A program made the position numbers and the translations under genes. A stretch of DNA of 28,579 nucleotides from Flavobacteriales bacterium UBA5422. GTDB lineage: Bacteria > Bacteroidota > Bacteroidia > Flavobacteriales_D > Crocinitomicaceae. The DNA lies in contig DHNG01000020.1 in the NCBI GenBank assembly GCA_002409405.1, positions 86,006 through 114,584 of the forward strand, written 5' to 3'. The notes beneath the pieces are model-generated. The model made no database searches, had not been told where the DNA came from, and was given only the letters and a program-made list of their open reading frames with translations. Below, piece by piece: positions 8,701-16,456 of this stretch. The first letter of the stretch is position 1. The number at the start of each line of letters is the position of its first letter.

Positions 8701-11700
8701 CATCTGCAGTTGCCGGTTCTACAATTGTAACGATTTTATTATCCGAATCCTGACAACCTGTTGTCGCATTAACAACAGTGTACGTTACAGTATAGGTCCC
8801 TGTAGCATTTGGAGTGAAAATACCGGTAGTTGAAATCGATGTTCCTGACCAGGTACCGCCTGCAATTGTTCCTTCAAATTGTACCCCGATCGGTTGGTTA
8901 CATAATGTTGTGTCATTTCCTGCATTCACGGCAGGTAATGGATTCACAGTTACCGTTGCAGTAGTAGCCGAAGAGCATCCGAATGTATTTGTTCCTGTAA
9001 TGGTGTATGTTGTTGTCGTTGCAGGATTTGCTGTCGGACTGTCACAATCGTCACATGATAAACCTGTCGCCGGACTCCAGGCATAATTGCCACCCGTTCC
9101 TGCACCACTTGCAGTTAAGACAACGGATTGTCCAAAACAAATAACGTCGTTTGAAGCCGTAATAACCGGTTCAGGGCGAACAGTAATTGTAACAGGTGTG
9201 CTGGTCTGACAAGTTCCTGACCCGATCGTATAGTTGAGCGTGTGTGCTGCCACTCCTGCTGTTACCGGGTTGAAATTTGCCCCTGAAACTCCTGTTCCTG
9301 ACCAGGTTCCACCTGCCGGATTTGGAGCAAATAATGTATTCAGATTTACAATCCCTTCATTGATACATACTTCGATTCCCGTATTGAAAACAGGAAACAC
9401 AGGAGGCGCTACGGAAATCAGTACCGTATCCGTATTTTGACAACCTGTTGCTGTGTTGGTGAATGTGTAAACTAGAACTGCATTTTCAGTTCCGTTTGGT
9501 GTAAATGAACCGGAAGTAGTTACGTTCGGACTGCCCGACCATGTCCCGCCTGCCGGAGTACCTGTTAATTGCACAGGAATCGGCTGGTCACATAAATTTT
9601 GATCGCTTCCCGCATTTATTACAGGGAGTGTATTTACGGTTACAGTTGCACTGGCTGTACTCTGACACCCGGAAAGGGTGATGCCTGTCACTGTGTATGT
9701 CGTTGTGGAGGTTGGCAGGGCATCTGAAGTTGCACAGTTGTCGCAGGATAATGTTCCGGCAGGTAACCAGGTATATGAAGTAGACACTTCTGAACTTGTG
9801 ACAGAAATAGATGCTGTTTCTCCGAAACAAATCACATCTCCTGTTGTTGTCAGGTTTGGAACGGCATTCACCTCAATTATTGCTGTATCACTTGTTGTAC
9901 AGGTACCGCTTCCATAGGTGTAAATAATCTCGTGCTGTCCGATACCTGCATTGAGTGGATTAAATGTGGTACCACTCACACCTGTTCCACTAAATACACC
10001 ACCTGTCGGAGAAACATTCAGGAATGTTCCAAGAACCACAGGTGCATTGTTGATACATAAACTGTCTAGCGGAGTGATTGTTGGTGTAACCGGAGCAGAA
10101 ACGGTGATGACAACCGTATCTGCATTTTCACAACCCGTTGCAGGATTTGAGTATGTGTATGCCAGTGACACAACTTCTTCTCCGTTCGGAGTAAATGTTC
10201 CCGTTGGTGTTACATTCAGACTTCCTGACCAGGTTCCGCCTGCAGGTGTTCCCGTAAGGTTAAATGGAATCGGTTGATTACACACGACCTGATCAACCCC
10301 TGCATTCACAACTGGTATCGGATTTACGGTTACCGTCGCGGTAGTTGTGGAAGAACATCCGAATTCATTGGTTCCGGTAATGGTATACGTCGTTGTAACT
10401 GCCGGATTTGCTGCCGGGTTTTCACAATCTGTACAAGACAATCCGGTTGCGGGAGTCCATGTGTATGTTCCTCCTGTTCCGGCTCCTGTCACAGAAAGTA
10501 GTGCTGTTTCCCCTGCACAGATGGTTGCGCCCGTAGCGGTGATGACCGGTTGCGGATGAACAATGATATCAACAGTAGATGAAACCAGACATGTTCCTGA
10601 ACCATAATTATAATTCAAAGTATGTGTATCTGCTCCTGCCGTTGCGGGATTAAAATTGACACCCGAAACGCCTGTTCCCGACCATGTTCCTCCTATCGGA
10701 TTCGGAGCAAAAAGTGTCGTTAGATTTGCAATACCTGAATTGATACAAACAGAAGGAGTAGGATTGAAAACCGGAACAACAGGAGGAGTAACGGTAAGCA
10801 GCAATGTATCTGAATTTTCACATCCTGTTACAGGATTGGTATAACTGTATACGATGTTTGCTACTTCCGGACCGTTTGGTGTAAAGGTTCCTGTCGGTGT
10901 TACGTTCGGACTTCCGGACCAGGTGCCGCCCGCAGGTGTTCCTGTGAGATTAAATGGAATCGGTTGATCACAGACTGTTTGATCCGGTCCTGCATTGACA
11001 ACCGGAAGTGGATTTACTGTGACAGTACTTGAAATAGTTGCCGGGCAGCCATATGAATTGGTTCCGGTAACAGAATAGGTGGTAGAGATAGTCGGACTGA
11101 CCCCAGGGTTCGGGCAGTTGGTGCACGAAAGTCCCGGATTGGCTGTCCAGACAAAATCAACCGGGGGAGTTGTTGCAGTTACATTCAACTGAACGGACTC
11201 ACCCAGGCAGATAGCAGGATTGTTCACCGAAAGTACCGGAATCGGGTTGACAGTAACAATGACCGTATCTCTTGAAAGACAGGTTGGGGAAGTGGAGGCC
11301 GTCAGTACATATGTAAAATTAACAGGAGCAGTTCCTGTATTAACAGGATTTGCAGTTACGCTTGATTGATTGGAAGCAGATAAATTTGTTGCAGGATTCC
11401 ATTGGTAACTGACTCCTCCGACAGGAGCACTTCCGATGGGGGTATTTCCGCCGGAACAAAAAGCAACATCCGGTCCTGCATTTGCAACAGGAGGTTCATT
11501 CACAACCAATGGTCTGTTTGCATTGACTGTTCCGCACGCATTTGTTGCTGCGACGGAAATGGTATAATTTCCTGCATTAGGGTACTGAATACTTCCCGGG
11601 ATCTGAGTAGTTGAACTTCCCGGGGTTCCTGAAGGAAAACTCCAGTTGTAGTTGGTAACAGGTGCGTAGCAATCATTAACAGTCACTGTCGGGTTGATAC

Positions 11701-13456
11701 TTTCTCCTTCACAGATCGGACCGACAGCGGGAAGTGTGATGCGCGGAATATCCTGTGCCTGAATCACAGTACTTTCATAAAACGTACCACATGTATTGGT
11801 CATTTGCAATCGCAGGGTATAGTTTCCGGGAGAAGAGAATGTCAGTTGCGGTTCCCAGGAAGAAGCATTTGTCCCGTTTGCATACGCCCAGTTTTGAGTC
11901 GCCGGACAAGAAGTGTTGTAGTTCGTCATCTGCCAGTTGATACTGTACTGGCACATATTGGAAATATCGCTGTTGTTGGTAATCGTTGATGTAAACGGAA
12001 TACAGGCAACGGCAGGATTTATTGCAAATTCAGGGTTCGGAACGGCTTCAATACAAATCACGCGGGAAAGTGTATGTGAACCACAGGCATTTTGAGTGGT
12101 CAGTGTCACTGTATAAGTACCGGGAGAGGTATAAATGTGTGTAGGGTTTGTCTGAGTGGGCGAGAAACCTGTAATTGTACCGTCTCCGAAATTCCATTGA
12201 TACAAGGTAGTGGACTGGCAGGAAGAGTTAAATCCGGTAGTAGAAGTGTTGGAAAATGTGACACTTGTATTGACACACGCTCTTGGAGGAGCTGTGAAAT
12301 TTGGTTGCGGAGAAGTATATACACGAATCGGATTGATACTTGCAACAGAGAGATCACATGGATTTTCTGCCTGGATGACGAATGTAAATGCGTTACCCGG
12401 TCTTCCGCAGGACGTGGTGGTATAGGTATGACAAATTTCAGGAGGAAGACTCGCATGTTGAATGGTATCAATAGGAGAACCGTCGCCATAATCAATAATG
12501 TAATACGTTGACGGGTGATTGGTTGAATAGTTGGACAAGGGAAAACACAACGTAATCGGACCGCATCCTGTTGTTGCTCCCGGATTAGCGGCACCGATCG
12601 CAGGATTGGTAATGTTGGATACAACGTAGTGGGCAGTATCAGTACACCCGTTAGCAGTGCTAACGATATAGTACATGTCAAAAATATCGGCTGTGGTGTA
12701 GGTATGTGCTGTCCCTCCGGTTGGCGGAGAAGTACTGTTAAAATTCGGAGAACCATCCCCCCAGATGATCTGGTAATTTGTTCCCGGATGAGTTGTCATA
12801 TCATAGACCGTCATGTTAAAATTAGTACCGTCGCAATTTCTGTAATCTGCAAGCGGATCAATCAACGCTGCCTGTGGAATACTGTTAATGGTGACCGGTT
12901 GGGAGGTGGTTGCCTGGCAACCGTTTGCATCCGTTACGGTTAATGCTACATTGAATGTTTCGCTGGAAGTTCCGTAGGAAACAAACTCACGGATGACATT
13001 GGGAGCAGTGGATGTATTCCCTGCACCGGAAGCGGGATTTCCGAAATTCCAGGAGTAACTGTTACCGCCTGCAACTGAATTGGCAGCAAAAGATACAGGG
13101 ACATTCGCACACACGTTGTTGGGTAAAAAAGCAAAAGAAGCATCCGGCAGTGGATTGACAGTTATCTGAACAGCATCAGAATTGGTACAGCCGTCCTCAT
13201 CCGTAATCGTCAATGTGTATGTCGTCGTCGTTGTAGGTGAAGCAGTTGGATTGGGACAATCATCGCAACTCAATCCGGTGGATGGAAGCCAGGAATAAAT
13301 TAATGTTCCCGTACCGGAAGAAGGCCCTCCGATGGATGTGGATCCTCCGGAACAAATAGTTGCGTCTGATCCTGCATCTGCAGTGCATTGCGAAAATAAA
13401 TCAACGACCGAAAAAATTCCAACAAGCGTTGTAAGGAGTAAAGAGTATCTGTTCAT
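5735..13456 (-). CDS. Giant secreted PKD/Ig-repeat protein with gliding-motility-type (T9SS type B) C-terminal domain
   Basis: This 2573-aa protein begins with a signal peptide (MNRYSLLLTTLVGIFSVVDLFSQ). Residues 24-820 mix PKD-like modules (NFGDG-type motifs) with Cys-containing Ig-like modules such as GLSCDDCPNP. Residues 821-1510 are three tandem 230-aa units, followed by diverged partial copies. From about 1760 to 2440 come nine PKD domains, each with a W(D/N)(F/L)G(D/N)G motif. The last 100 residues (NLFVPNAVYPGHG ... WEGKDYPKGKMKRSGTVTVIR) match the CHU_C/gliding-motility C-terminal domain, used as a type B T9SS signal. The protein should be exported and held at the cell surface, probably as an adhesin or motility-type filament; its ligand is unknown. 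A PorP/SprF gene follows at 3 bp. It lacks a recognisable enzyme domain. Confidence 0.93.
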   Translation of the reverse strand: MNRYSLLLTTLVGIFSVVDLFSQCTADAGSDATICSGGSTSIGGPSSGTGTLIYSWLPSTGLSCDDCPNPTASPTTTTTYTLTITDEDGCTNSDAVQITVNPLPDASFAFLPNNVCANVPVSFAANSVAGGNSYSWNFGNPASGAGNTSTAPNVIREFVSYGTSSETFNVALTVTDANGCQATTSQPVTINSIPQAALIDPLADYRNCDGTNFNMTVYDMTTHPGTNYQIIWGDGSPNFNSTSPPTGGTAHTYTTADIFDMYYIVSTANGCTDTAHYVVSNITNPAIGAANPGATTGCGPITLCFPLSNYSTNHPSTYYIIDYGDGSPIDTIQHASLPPEICHTYTTTSCGRPGNAFTFVIQAENPCDLSVASINPIRVYTSPQPNFTAPPRACVNTSVTFSNTSTTGFNSSCQSTTLYQWNFGDGTITGFSPTQTNPTHIYTSPGTYTVTLTTQNACGSHTLSRVICIEAVPNPEFAINPAVACIPFTSTITNNSDISNMCQYSINWQMTNYNTSCPATQNWAYANGTNASSWEPQLTFSSPGNYTLRLQMTNTCGTFYESTVIQAQDIPRITLPAVGPICEGESINPTVTVNDCYAPVTNYNWSFPSGTPGSSTTQIPGSIQYPNAGNYTISVAATNACGTVNANRPLVVNEPPVANAGPDVAFCSGGNTPIGSAPVGGVSYQWNPATNLSASNQSSVTANPVNTGTAPVNFTYVLTASTSPTCLSRDTVIVTVNPIPVLSVNNPAICLGESVQLNVTATTPPVDFVWTANPGLSCTNCPNPGVSPTISTTYSVTGTNSYGCPATISSTVTVNPLPVVNAGPDQTVCDQPIPFNLTGTPAGGTWSGSPNVTPTGTFTPNGPEVANIVYSYTNPVTGCENSDTLLLTVTPPVVPVFNPTPSVCINSGIANLTTLFAPNPIGGTWSGTGVSGVNFNPATAGADTHTLNYNYGSGTCLVSSTVDIIVHPQPVITATGATICAGETALLSVTGAGTGGTYTWTPATGLSCTDCENPAANPAVTTTYTITGTNEFGCSSTTTATVTVNPIPVVNAGVDQVVCNQPIPFNLTGTPAGGTWSGSLNVTPTGTFTPNGEEVVSLAYTYSNPATGCENADTVVITVSAPVTPTITPLDSLCINNAPVVLGTFLNVSPTGGVFSGTGVSGTTFNPLNAGIGQHEIIYTYGSGTCTTSDTAIIEVNAVPNLTTTGDVICFGETASISVTSSEVSTSYTWLPAGTLSCDNCATSDALPTSTTTYTVTGITLSGCQSTASATVTVNTLPVINAGSDQNLCDQPIPVQLTGTPAGGTWSGSPNVTTSGSFTPNGTENAVLVYTFTNTATGCQNTDTVLISVAPPVFPVFNTGIEVCINEGIVNLNTLFAPNPAGGTWSGTGVSGANFNPVTAGVAAHTLNYTIGSGTCQTSTPVTITVRPEPVITASNDVICFGQSVVLTASGAGTGGNYAWSPATGLSCDDCDSPTANPATTTTYTITGTNTFGCSSATTATVTVNPLPAVNAGNDTTLCNQPIGVQFEGTIAGGTWSGTSISTTGIFTPNATGTYTVTYTVVNATTGCQDSDNKIVTIVEPATADAGTNLEACIDNSSILVIGQPATGTWSGINVDPSGNFSIATDGTYELVYTNGAGNCLTRDTMLFTVHPLPVVDAETDHELCISEPILNLTATPNGGIFTGTGITDGTAGLFDPVVAGEGTFIITYTYTNPITGCTNNDDLTTIVRPLPIPGFTVDPIVCLNTSVPFTNTSTLINQSAWNFGDGAIATDNHPLHAYTSSGTYPVQLIITTEYGCVDSITQSIDVYVPPAATFSVTPDSLCGPLTASFQNTSTGPDVTYLWDFGNGTTSTDQHPPAVTYPAGVLADTTYTITLTVTNYCGQVSTQEDVIVMPQPVALFGTEFNSFCSPWTPVIANTSYGLPDDFFWDFGNGTTGTNTDSIFQLPVYTADPDTTSYTIMLVASNECGVDTAYHTITVVPNNVIPFFNTSVTQGCAPLTVNFTQYTLGGTNYNWDLGDGNFTSAYSPSHTYTQPGTYHVSLMVNNGCSYDTTTVTINVYTAPAIGFSYQPDSVCVFSPFQFVNESDPMMGYVWNFGDGNTSNLSNPVHAYSNPGMYTVTLSGTSPDGFCSTSHTETIQVNTPPVAAFTLTPQTGCVPLPVQFTNQSTGHVYSTWDFGDGNSSSTANPQHTYTSSGIFVVRLIVQGLNGCMDTTTQYVNVNPFPVADFSSQPILLCGPNEDVQFSNLSSGAVGYQWDLGDGTTSSLVNPNHTYQAVGTYTVELIASNQFGCTDTISRTIIIHQSPVPAFTLPALLGCENADLVFSSTSLYTDSVIWNFGDGTIVSGETVTYHYTTAGSYVVSMTVYNNAGCSAVLTSSVPIDIQPAPEAAFSYVTNDEDVTLATVIFTNQSQDYISSLWDFGNGDSSTEDSPVYNYQQHSDFYVTLIVTNANGCTDTVTSLVKNPMIHNLFVPNAVYPGHGSYEVSHFLPKGIGLKEYHIQIYDDWGNLIWESTLLDAYGRPVEGWDGTYKGAPVQQDAYVWKIAAIFEDESVWEGKDYPKGKMKRSGTVTVIR
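8927..10996 (-). repeat. Three tandem 690-bp units inside the giant surface-protein gene
   Basis: The codon for the Asn of the motif NAG(P/V/S/N)D lies at 10994-10996, 10304-10306, 9614-9616 and 8924-8926, so the spacing is exactly 690 bp three times, with no net indel. Each 230-aa unit has three sub-modules: a TGTPAGGTWSGS module, an LFAPNPxGGTWSGTGVSG-type module and a module with the paired cysteines LSC-xx-C ending TTTYTxTGTN. The fourth copy diverges within its first sub-module. Neighbouring copies differ mainly at silent positions. Confidence 0.9.
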
Positions 13457-13566
13457 GTGTAGTTTCGTACCTAGCTAGTTTTCGATGCTAAAATACGCAA
13501 AACAGGAAAAGAAGATCTATTAAAGTGAAAAAATATGGTGTTTTTCGTATGTTGTTGTTGAAAAAC

Positions 13567-13602
13567 TAAAAAGGGTTTCAACCTATTGTGCTGAAACCCT
13601 TT
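13567..13602 (-). terminator. Rho-independent terminator of the DPP4-like gene
   Basis: An 11-bp perfect stem, AAAGGGTTTCA (13570-13580) with TGAAACCCTTT (13592-13602), closes an 11-base loop. On the minus strand it is followed by TTTTTAG and more T-rich sequence, 33 bp after the stop of the peptidase gene. It isolates the peptidase operon from the giant surface-protein gene downstream. Confidence 0.85.
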
Positions 13603-13634
13603 GTAATGCAGTTTATTTTAAATCGAATTGGCTG

Positions 13635-15752
13635 TTATTTGTTGTGTTCGATTACAAACTTTAATACTTTTTCCATCAGGTGGACTCTGTCTTTCCCCAT
13701 TACATTGTGCGGGTGCATCGGGTACGGGAAGAAATCCATTTGAATCCCCAGGTCAACGAATTTCTTTACCAGTGCAAAGTTGTGCTGCATCACGACCACA
13801 TCATCAGATGTTCCGTGAATCAATAACAATTCATCTTTCAGGTTTTTAGCATGTGTCAGCAAGCTTGCCTGCTCATATCCTTTTTCATTTTGTTCTGGTC
13901 GGTCCATATAGCGTTCACCATACATGATTTCATAGTATTTCCAATCGGTTACAGGCCCTCCGGCAACTCCACATGTAAACACATCCGGGTGACGCAATAA
14001 CAGCGATGTTGTCATAAATCCTCCGAATGACCATCCGTGAACAGCAATTCTGTTTCCATCCACATACCCCAATGATTTCAGGTAATCTACTCCCGACAAC
14101 TGATCTTCTATTTCTACTGTTCCCAATTGACGGTGAATTTGTGATTCGAATGCAAACCCTCGCTCTGCAGATCCGCGGTTGTCAACAGTAAATACCAAGT
14201 ATCCTTGCTCTGCCAACCAGTTCATCCACAACGAAGCACCATCGTACCATGAATTAGTGATCATCTGTGCGTGTGGTCCTCCGTAAACATAAACAAGTAC
14301 GGGATATTTTTTAGAAGCATCAAAATTGCTTGGTTTGATCAGACGTGTGTACAATTTTGTTCCGTCTTTGGCAGTGATCGAACCGATTTCCGTTGTTCCA
14401 AGTTTGTAATCCGCCAAGGGATTTGCAGCTGTTGAAATGTGTTTTGCCAGTTTCCCTGTCAATGTATAGATATTTGCCTCAAATGGTGTGGAGTGGTTGG
14501 AGTAACCATCGTAAAACAACGCTCCGTTGGAAGAAACCACAACATCGTGTGTCCCTTCTGTTTTGGTAAGCAATGTTTGTTTTCCTTTCAGATCAACCGT
14601 GTATACCAGCGTATTCAATGGATTTTCTCCGGTAGCTGAGAAATAGATTTTCCCTCCTTTTGCTGTCAGGATGTCTTTCACCACAAATTTATTGGCTGTC
14701 AGTTGACTGATTAGTTTCCCGTTGAAATCGTAGTAATATAAATTGTTGAATCCGTCTTTTTCCGAAATCCATACAAAGTTATTAGATGTAGCGACCGGGA
14801 AAAATGCCGGATGCTCCGGTTCTACCCACTTATCACTGGTTTCTTCCAGTAATGTGCGGACAAAGGCTCCTGTATTGGCATCGTATACATTTAACCACAT
14901 GTGGTTCTGATCGCGGTTTACTTCTGCAATGATTACAAAGTTATTGTCCGGTGTAAATGTTACATTGGTCAGGTAGTCATCTGAAGCTCCTTTCGGGGAG
15001 ATGTATACCAGGTTTTTTGTTCCTGTATTGTAAATCCCCACTTTCGGTTTTTCAGATTTTTGTCCTGCCATCGGGTACTTGATAGATTTAAGCGTTCCCG
15101 GTGTTTCATTGATGTCCAGCAATGGGTAATCGTGTACCTCTGTTTCGTCTTTCTGATAAAATGCCAGTATTTTCCCGTTTGGCGACCAGAATAAACCACC
15201 TGAAATACCGAACTCGCTGCGTGCAATTGCCTGTCCGGAAACGATATTTTTATCCTTGAAATTGGTTACCTGAACGGCATTGTCTTTCGAAAGGGAAATG
15301 TGTACATTGTTTTCAACTGTGTAAGCAACATAGTTTGAAGCAGTAGAAACCAAGGCGTTTTCCCCGCTTTCAGCTACCTGGTTCACTACCGAAGCTGTTT
15401 TTGTTGTCGGATTTATTTTCACAAAGTCGTGACCGTTGTTGATCATAAATTCATTGGCATTCAACCACTCGAATCCGGAGAACCAACCGAACTTGACACC
15501 TGCCAGTTTGTTAACATCTGCGATGGACATCCAGTCCTCATCACTTTTTGCACCGACGCTTGATTTTGCCAGTGTAACGTATCCTTTCAGATAGGTATAT
15601 TCCGTTTTTTCCGGAATCCATTGGAAGAAAACCGGTTGCTCGGGATAAAACTTGCGGTACTGTTCCATAACAGCATCGGATAGCGTCAAATCCTTCTGAC
15701 CAAAGGAAAACGAGCCGATCAATAAAAATAAAAAGAAGGTTATTTTATTCAT
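13635..15752 (-). CDS. S9 family peptidase, dipeptidyl-peptidase IV type
   Basis: This 705-aa protein has a signal peptide (MNKITFFLFLLIGSFSFGQ), an N-terminal DPP4-type beta-propeller to about residue 440, and a C-terminal alpha/beta-hydrolase domain. The nucleophile is S575 in HGWSFGG, the acid is in GTSDDVV (D650/D651), and the histidine lies in MHPHNV near the C-terminus. The length fits bacterial DPP4 (about 700-730). The family releases N-terminal X-Pro dipeptides, feeding periplasmic peptide use. The gene is the last in a run with the lipoprotein at 15812 (59 bp gap) and the S9C peptidase at 16457, and is followed by a terminator. No T9SS sorting domain is visible, so it is probably periplasmic. 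Confidence 0.93.
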   Translation of the reverse strand: MNKITFFLFLLIGSFSFGQKDLTLSDAVMEQYRKFYPEQPVFFQWIPEKTEYTYLKGYVTLAKSSVGAKSDEDWMSIADVNKLAGVKFGWFSGFEWLNANEFMINNGHDFVKINPTTKTASVVNQVAESGENALVSTASNYVAYTVENNVHISLSKDNAVQVTNFKDKNIVSGQAIARSEFGISGGLFWSPNGKILAFYQKDETEVHDYPLLDINETPGTLKSIKYPMAGQKSEKPKVGIYNTGTKNLVYISPKGASDDYLTNVTFTPDNNFVIIAEVNRDQNHMWLNVYDANTGAFVRTLLEETSDKWVEPEHPAFFPVATSNNFVWISEKDGFNNLYYYDFNGKLISQLTANKFVVKDILTAKGGKIYFSATGENPLNTLVYTVDLKGKQTLLTKTEGTHDVVVSSNGALFYDGYSNHSTPFEANIYTLTGKLAKHISTAANPLADYKLGTTEIGSITAKDGTKLYTRLIKPSNFDASKKYPVLVYVYGGPHAQMITNSWYDGASLWMNWLAEQGYLVFTVDNRGSAERGFAFESQIHRQLGTVEIEDQLSGVDYLKSLGYVDGNRIAVHGWSFGGFMTTSLLLRHPDVFTCGVAGGPVTDWKYYEIMYGERYMDRPEQNEKGYEQASLLTHAKNLKDELLLIHGTSDDVVVMQHNFALVKKFVDLGIQMDFFPYPMHPHNVMGKDRVHLMEKVLKFVIEHNK

Positions 15753-15811
15753 GTTGTGATTATTTATAGGGTAAAAATAAGTTTAATATTGAGGTATTTG
15801 TACTGCTGATG

Positions 15812-16441
15812 TTATAAAGCCATTCCAAAAATTTTACAGTCTCGTTTCATAAGATCCGTAGTTACAGCTACAATTTTTTTATCAAATACGGATTCATACA
15901 TACAATAATAACTACCACCTTGTATCATTAATTCAAAACCAATGTGTTTGTAGTTTTTGTTTAATTTCTTTTCACTATACTGTTGAATTAATTCAATATC
16001 CGCTTGCTTAAAATAAGCGGTATCCAGATAATGTTCAACCGATTTTAAATTTTTGTTAGCAATTGCTTCCGTTACTTTTAGAGCAATCGGTTTGCATTTT
16101 AAGATCTGTTCAAGATCACTTGCAGCAACGCTCATAACAAGTATTCCTTCTTTTGTTTTTAATACGTATCGACTAAAATGAATATTTTTCTTAGATAGTT
16201 CAATATGACAGTCTTCAATAATTGCACCAATTGTTGCGGTGTATTCAACAGGATTATGAATTGTTAATGACAACGGGGTTTCATTTTCTTCTGAAAGGGT
16301 TGCTTCATACGTCAGTATGCAGTTATGTTTTTTCGCAACACGATCCAATTGCTTCGTGATGGTTTGAAGTTTACTTGGTTTCTCAGAGTTGACACAACTA
16401 AGACTTATAATGATCGTAAAAAGAAATACGATTGTTTTCAT
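15812..16441 (-). CDS. Small lipoprotein of unknown function
   Basis: This 209-aa protein starts MKTIVFLFTIIISLSCVNSEKPS. The short hydrophobic stretch ending in LSC is a lipobox, so C16 is the likely lipidated residue. The mature part is mixed alpha/beta with no motif I recognise. It begins 15 bp after the stop of the S9C peptidase gene and ends 59 bp before the DPP4-like start, so it is probably co-transcribed with both. It may help the peptidases, or may only share their operon. Its base composition is more AT-rich than that of its neighbours. Confidence 0.8.
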   Translation of the reverse strand: MKTIVFLFTIIISLSCVNSEKPSKLQTITKQLDRVAKKHNCILTYEATLSEENETPLSLTIHNPVEYTATIGAIIEDCHIELSKKNIHFSRYVLKTKEGILVMSVAASDLEQILKCKPIALKVTEAIANKNLKSVEHYLDTAYFKQADIELIQQYSEKKLNKNYKHIGFELMIQGGSYYCMYESVFDKKIVAVTTDLMKRDCKIFGMAL

Positions 16442-16456
16442 GCGCTGAATTGTTAA

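Noticed and set aside
8924..10996. Regularly repeated DNA as a CRISPR-like array
   Set aside because: The period is 690 bp, the repeats are coding and there are no unique spacers between short repeats; it is a protein-domain duplication.
12106..12756. A 216-aa open frame on the minus strand, inside the giant surface-protein gene
   Set aside because: It is a different frame of a strongly supported coding gene and shows low-complexity composition with no recognisable motif; it is a shadow frame.
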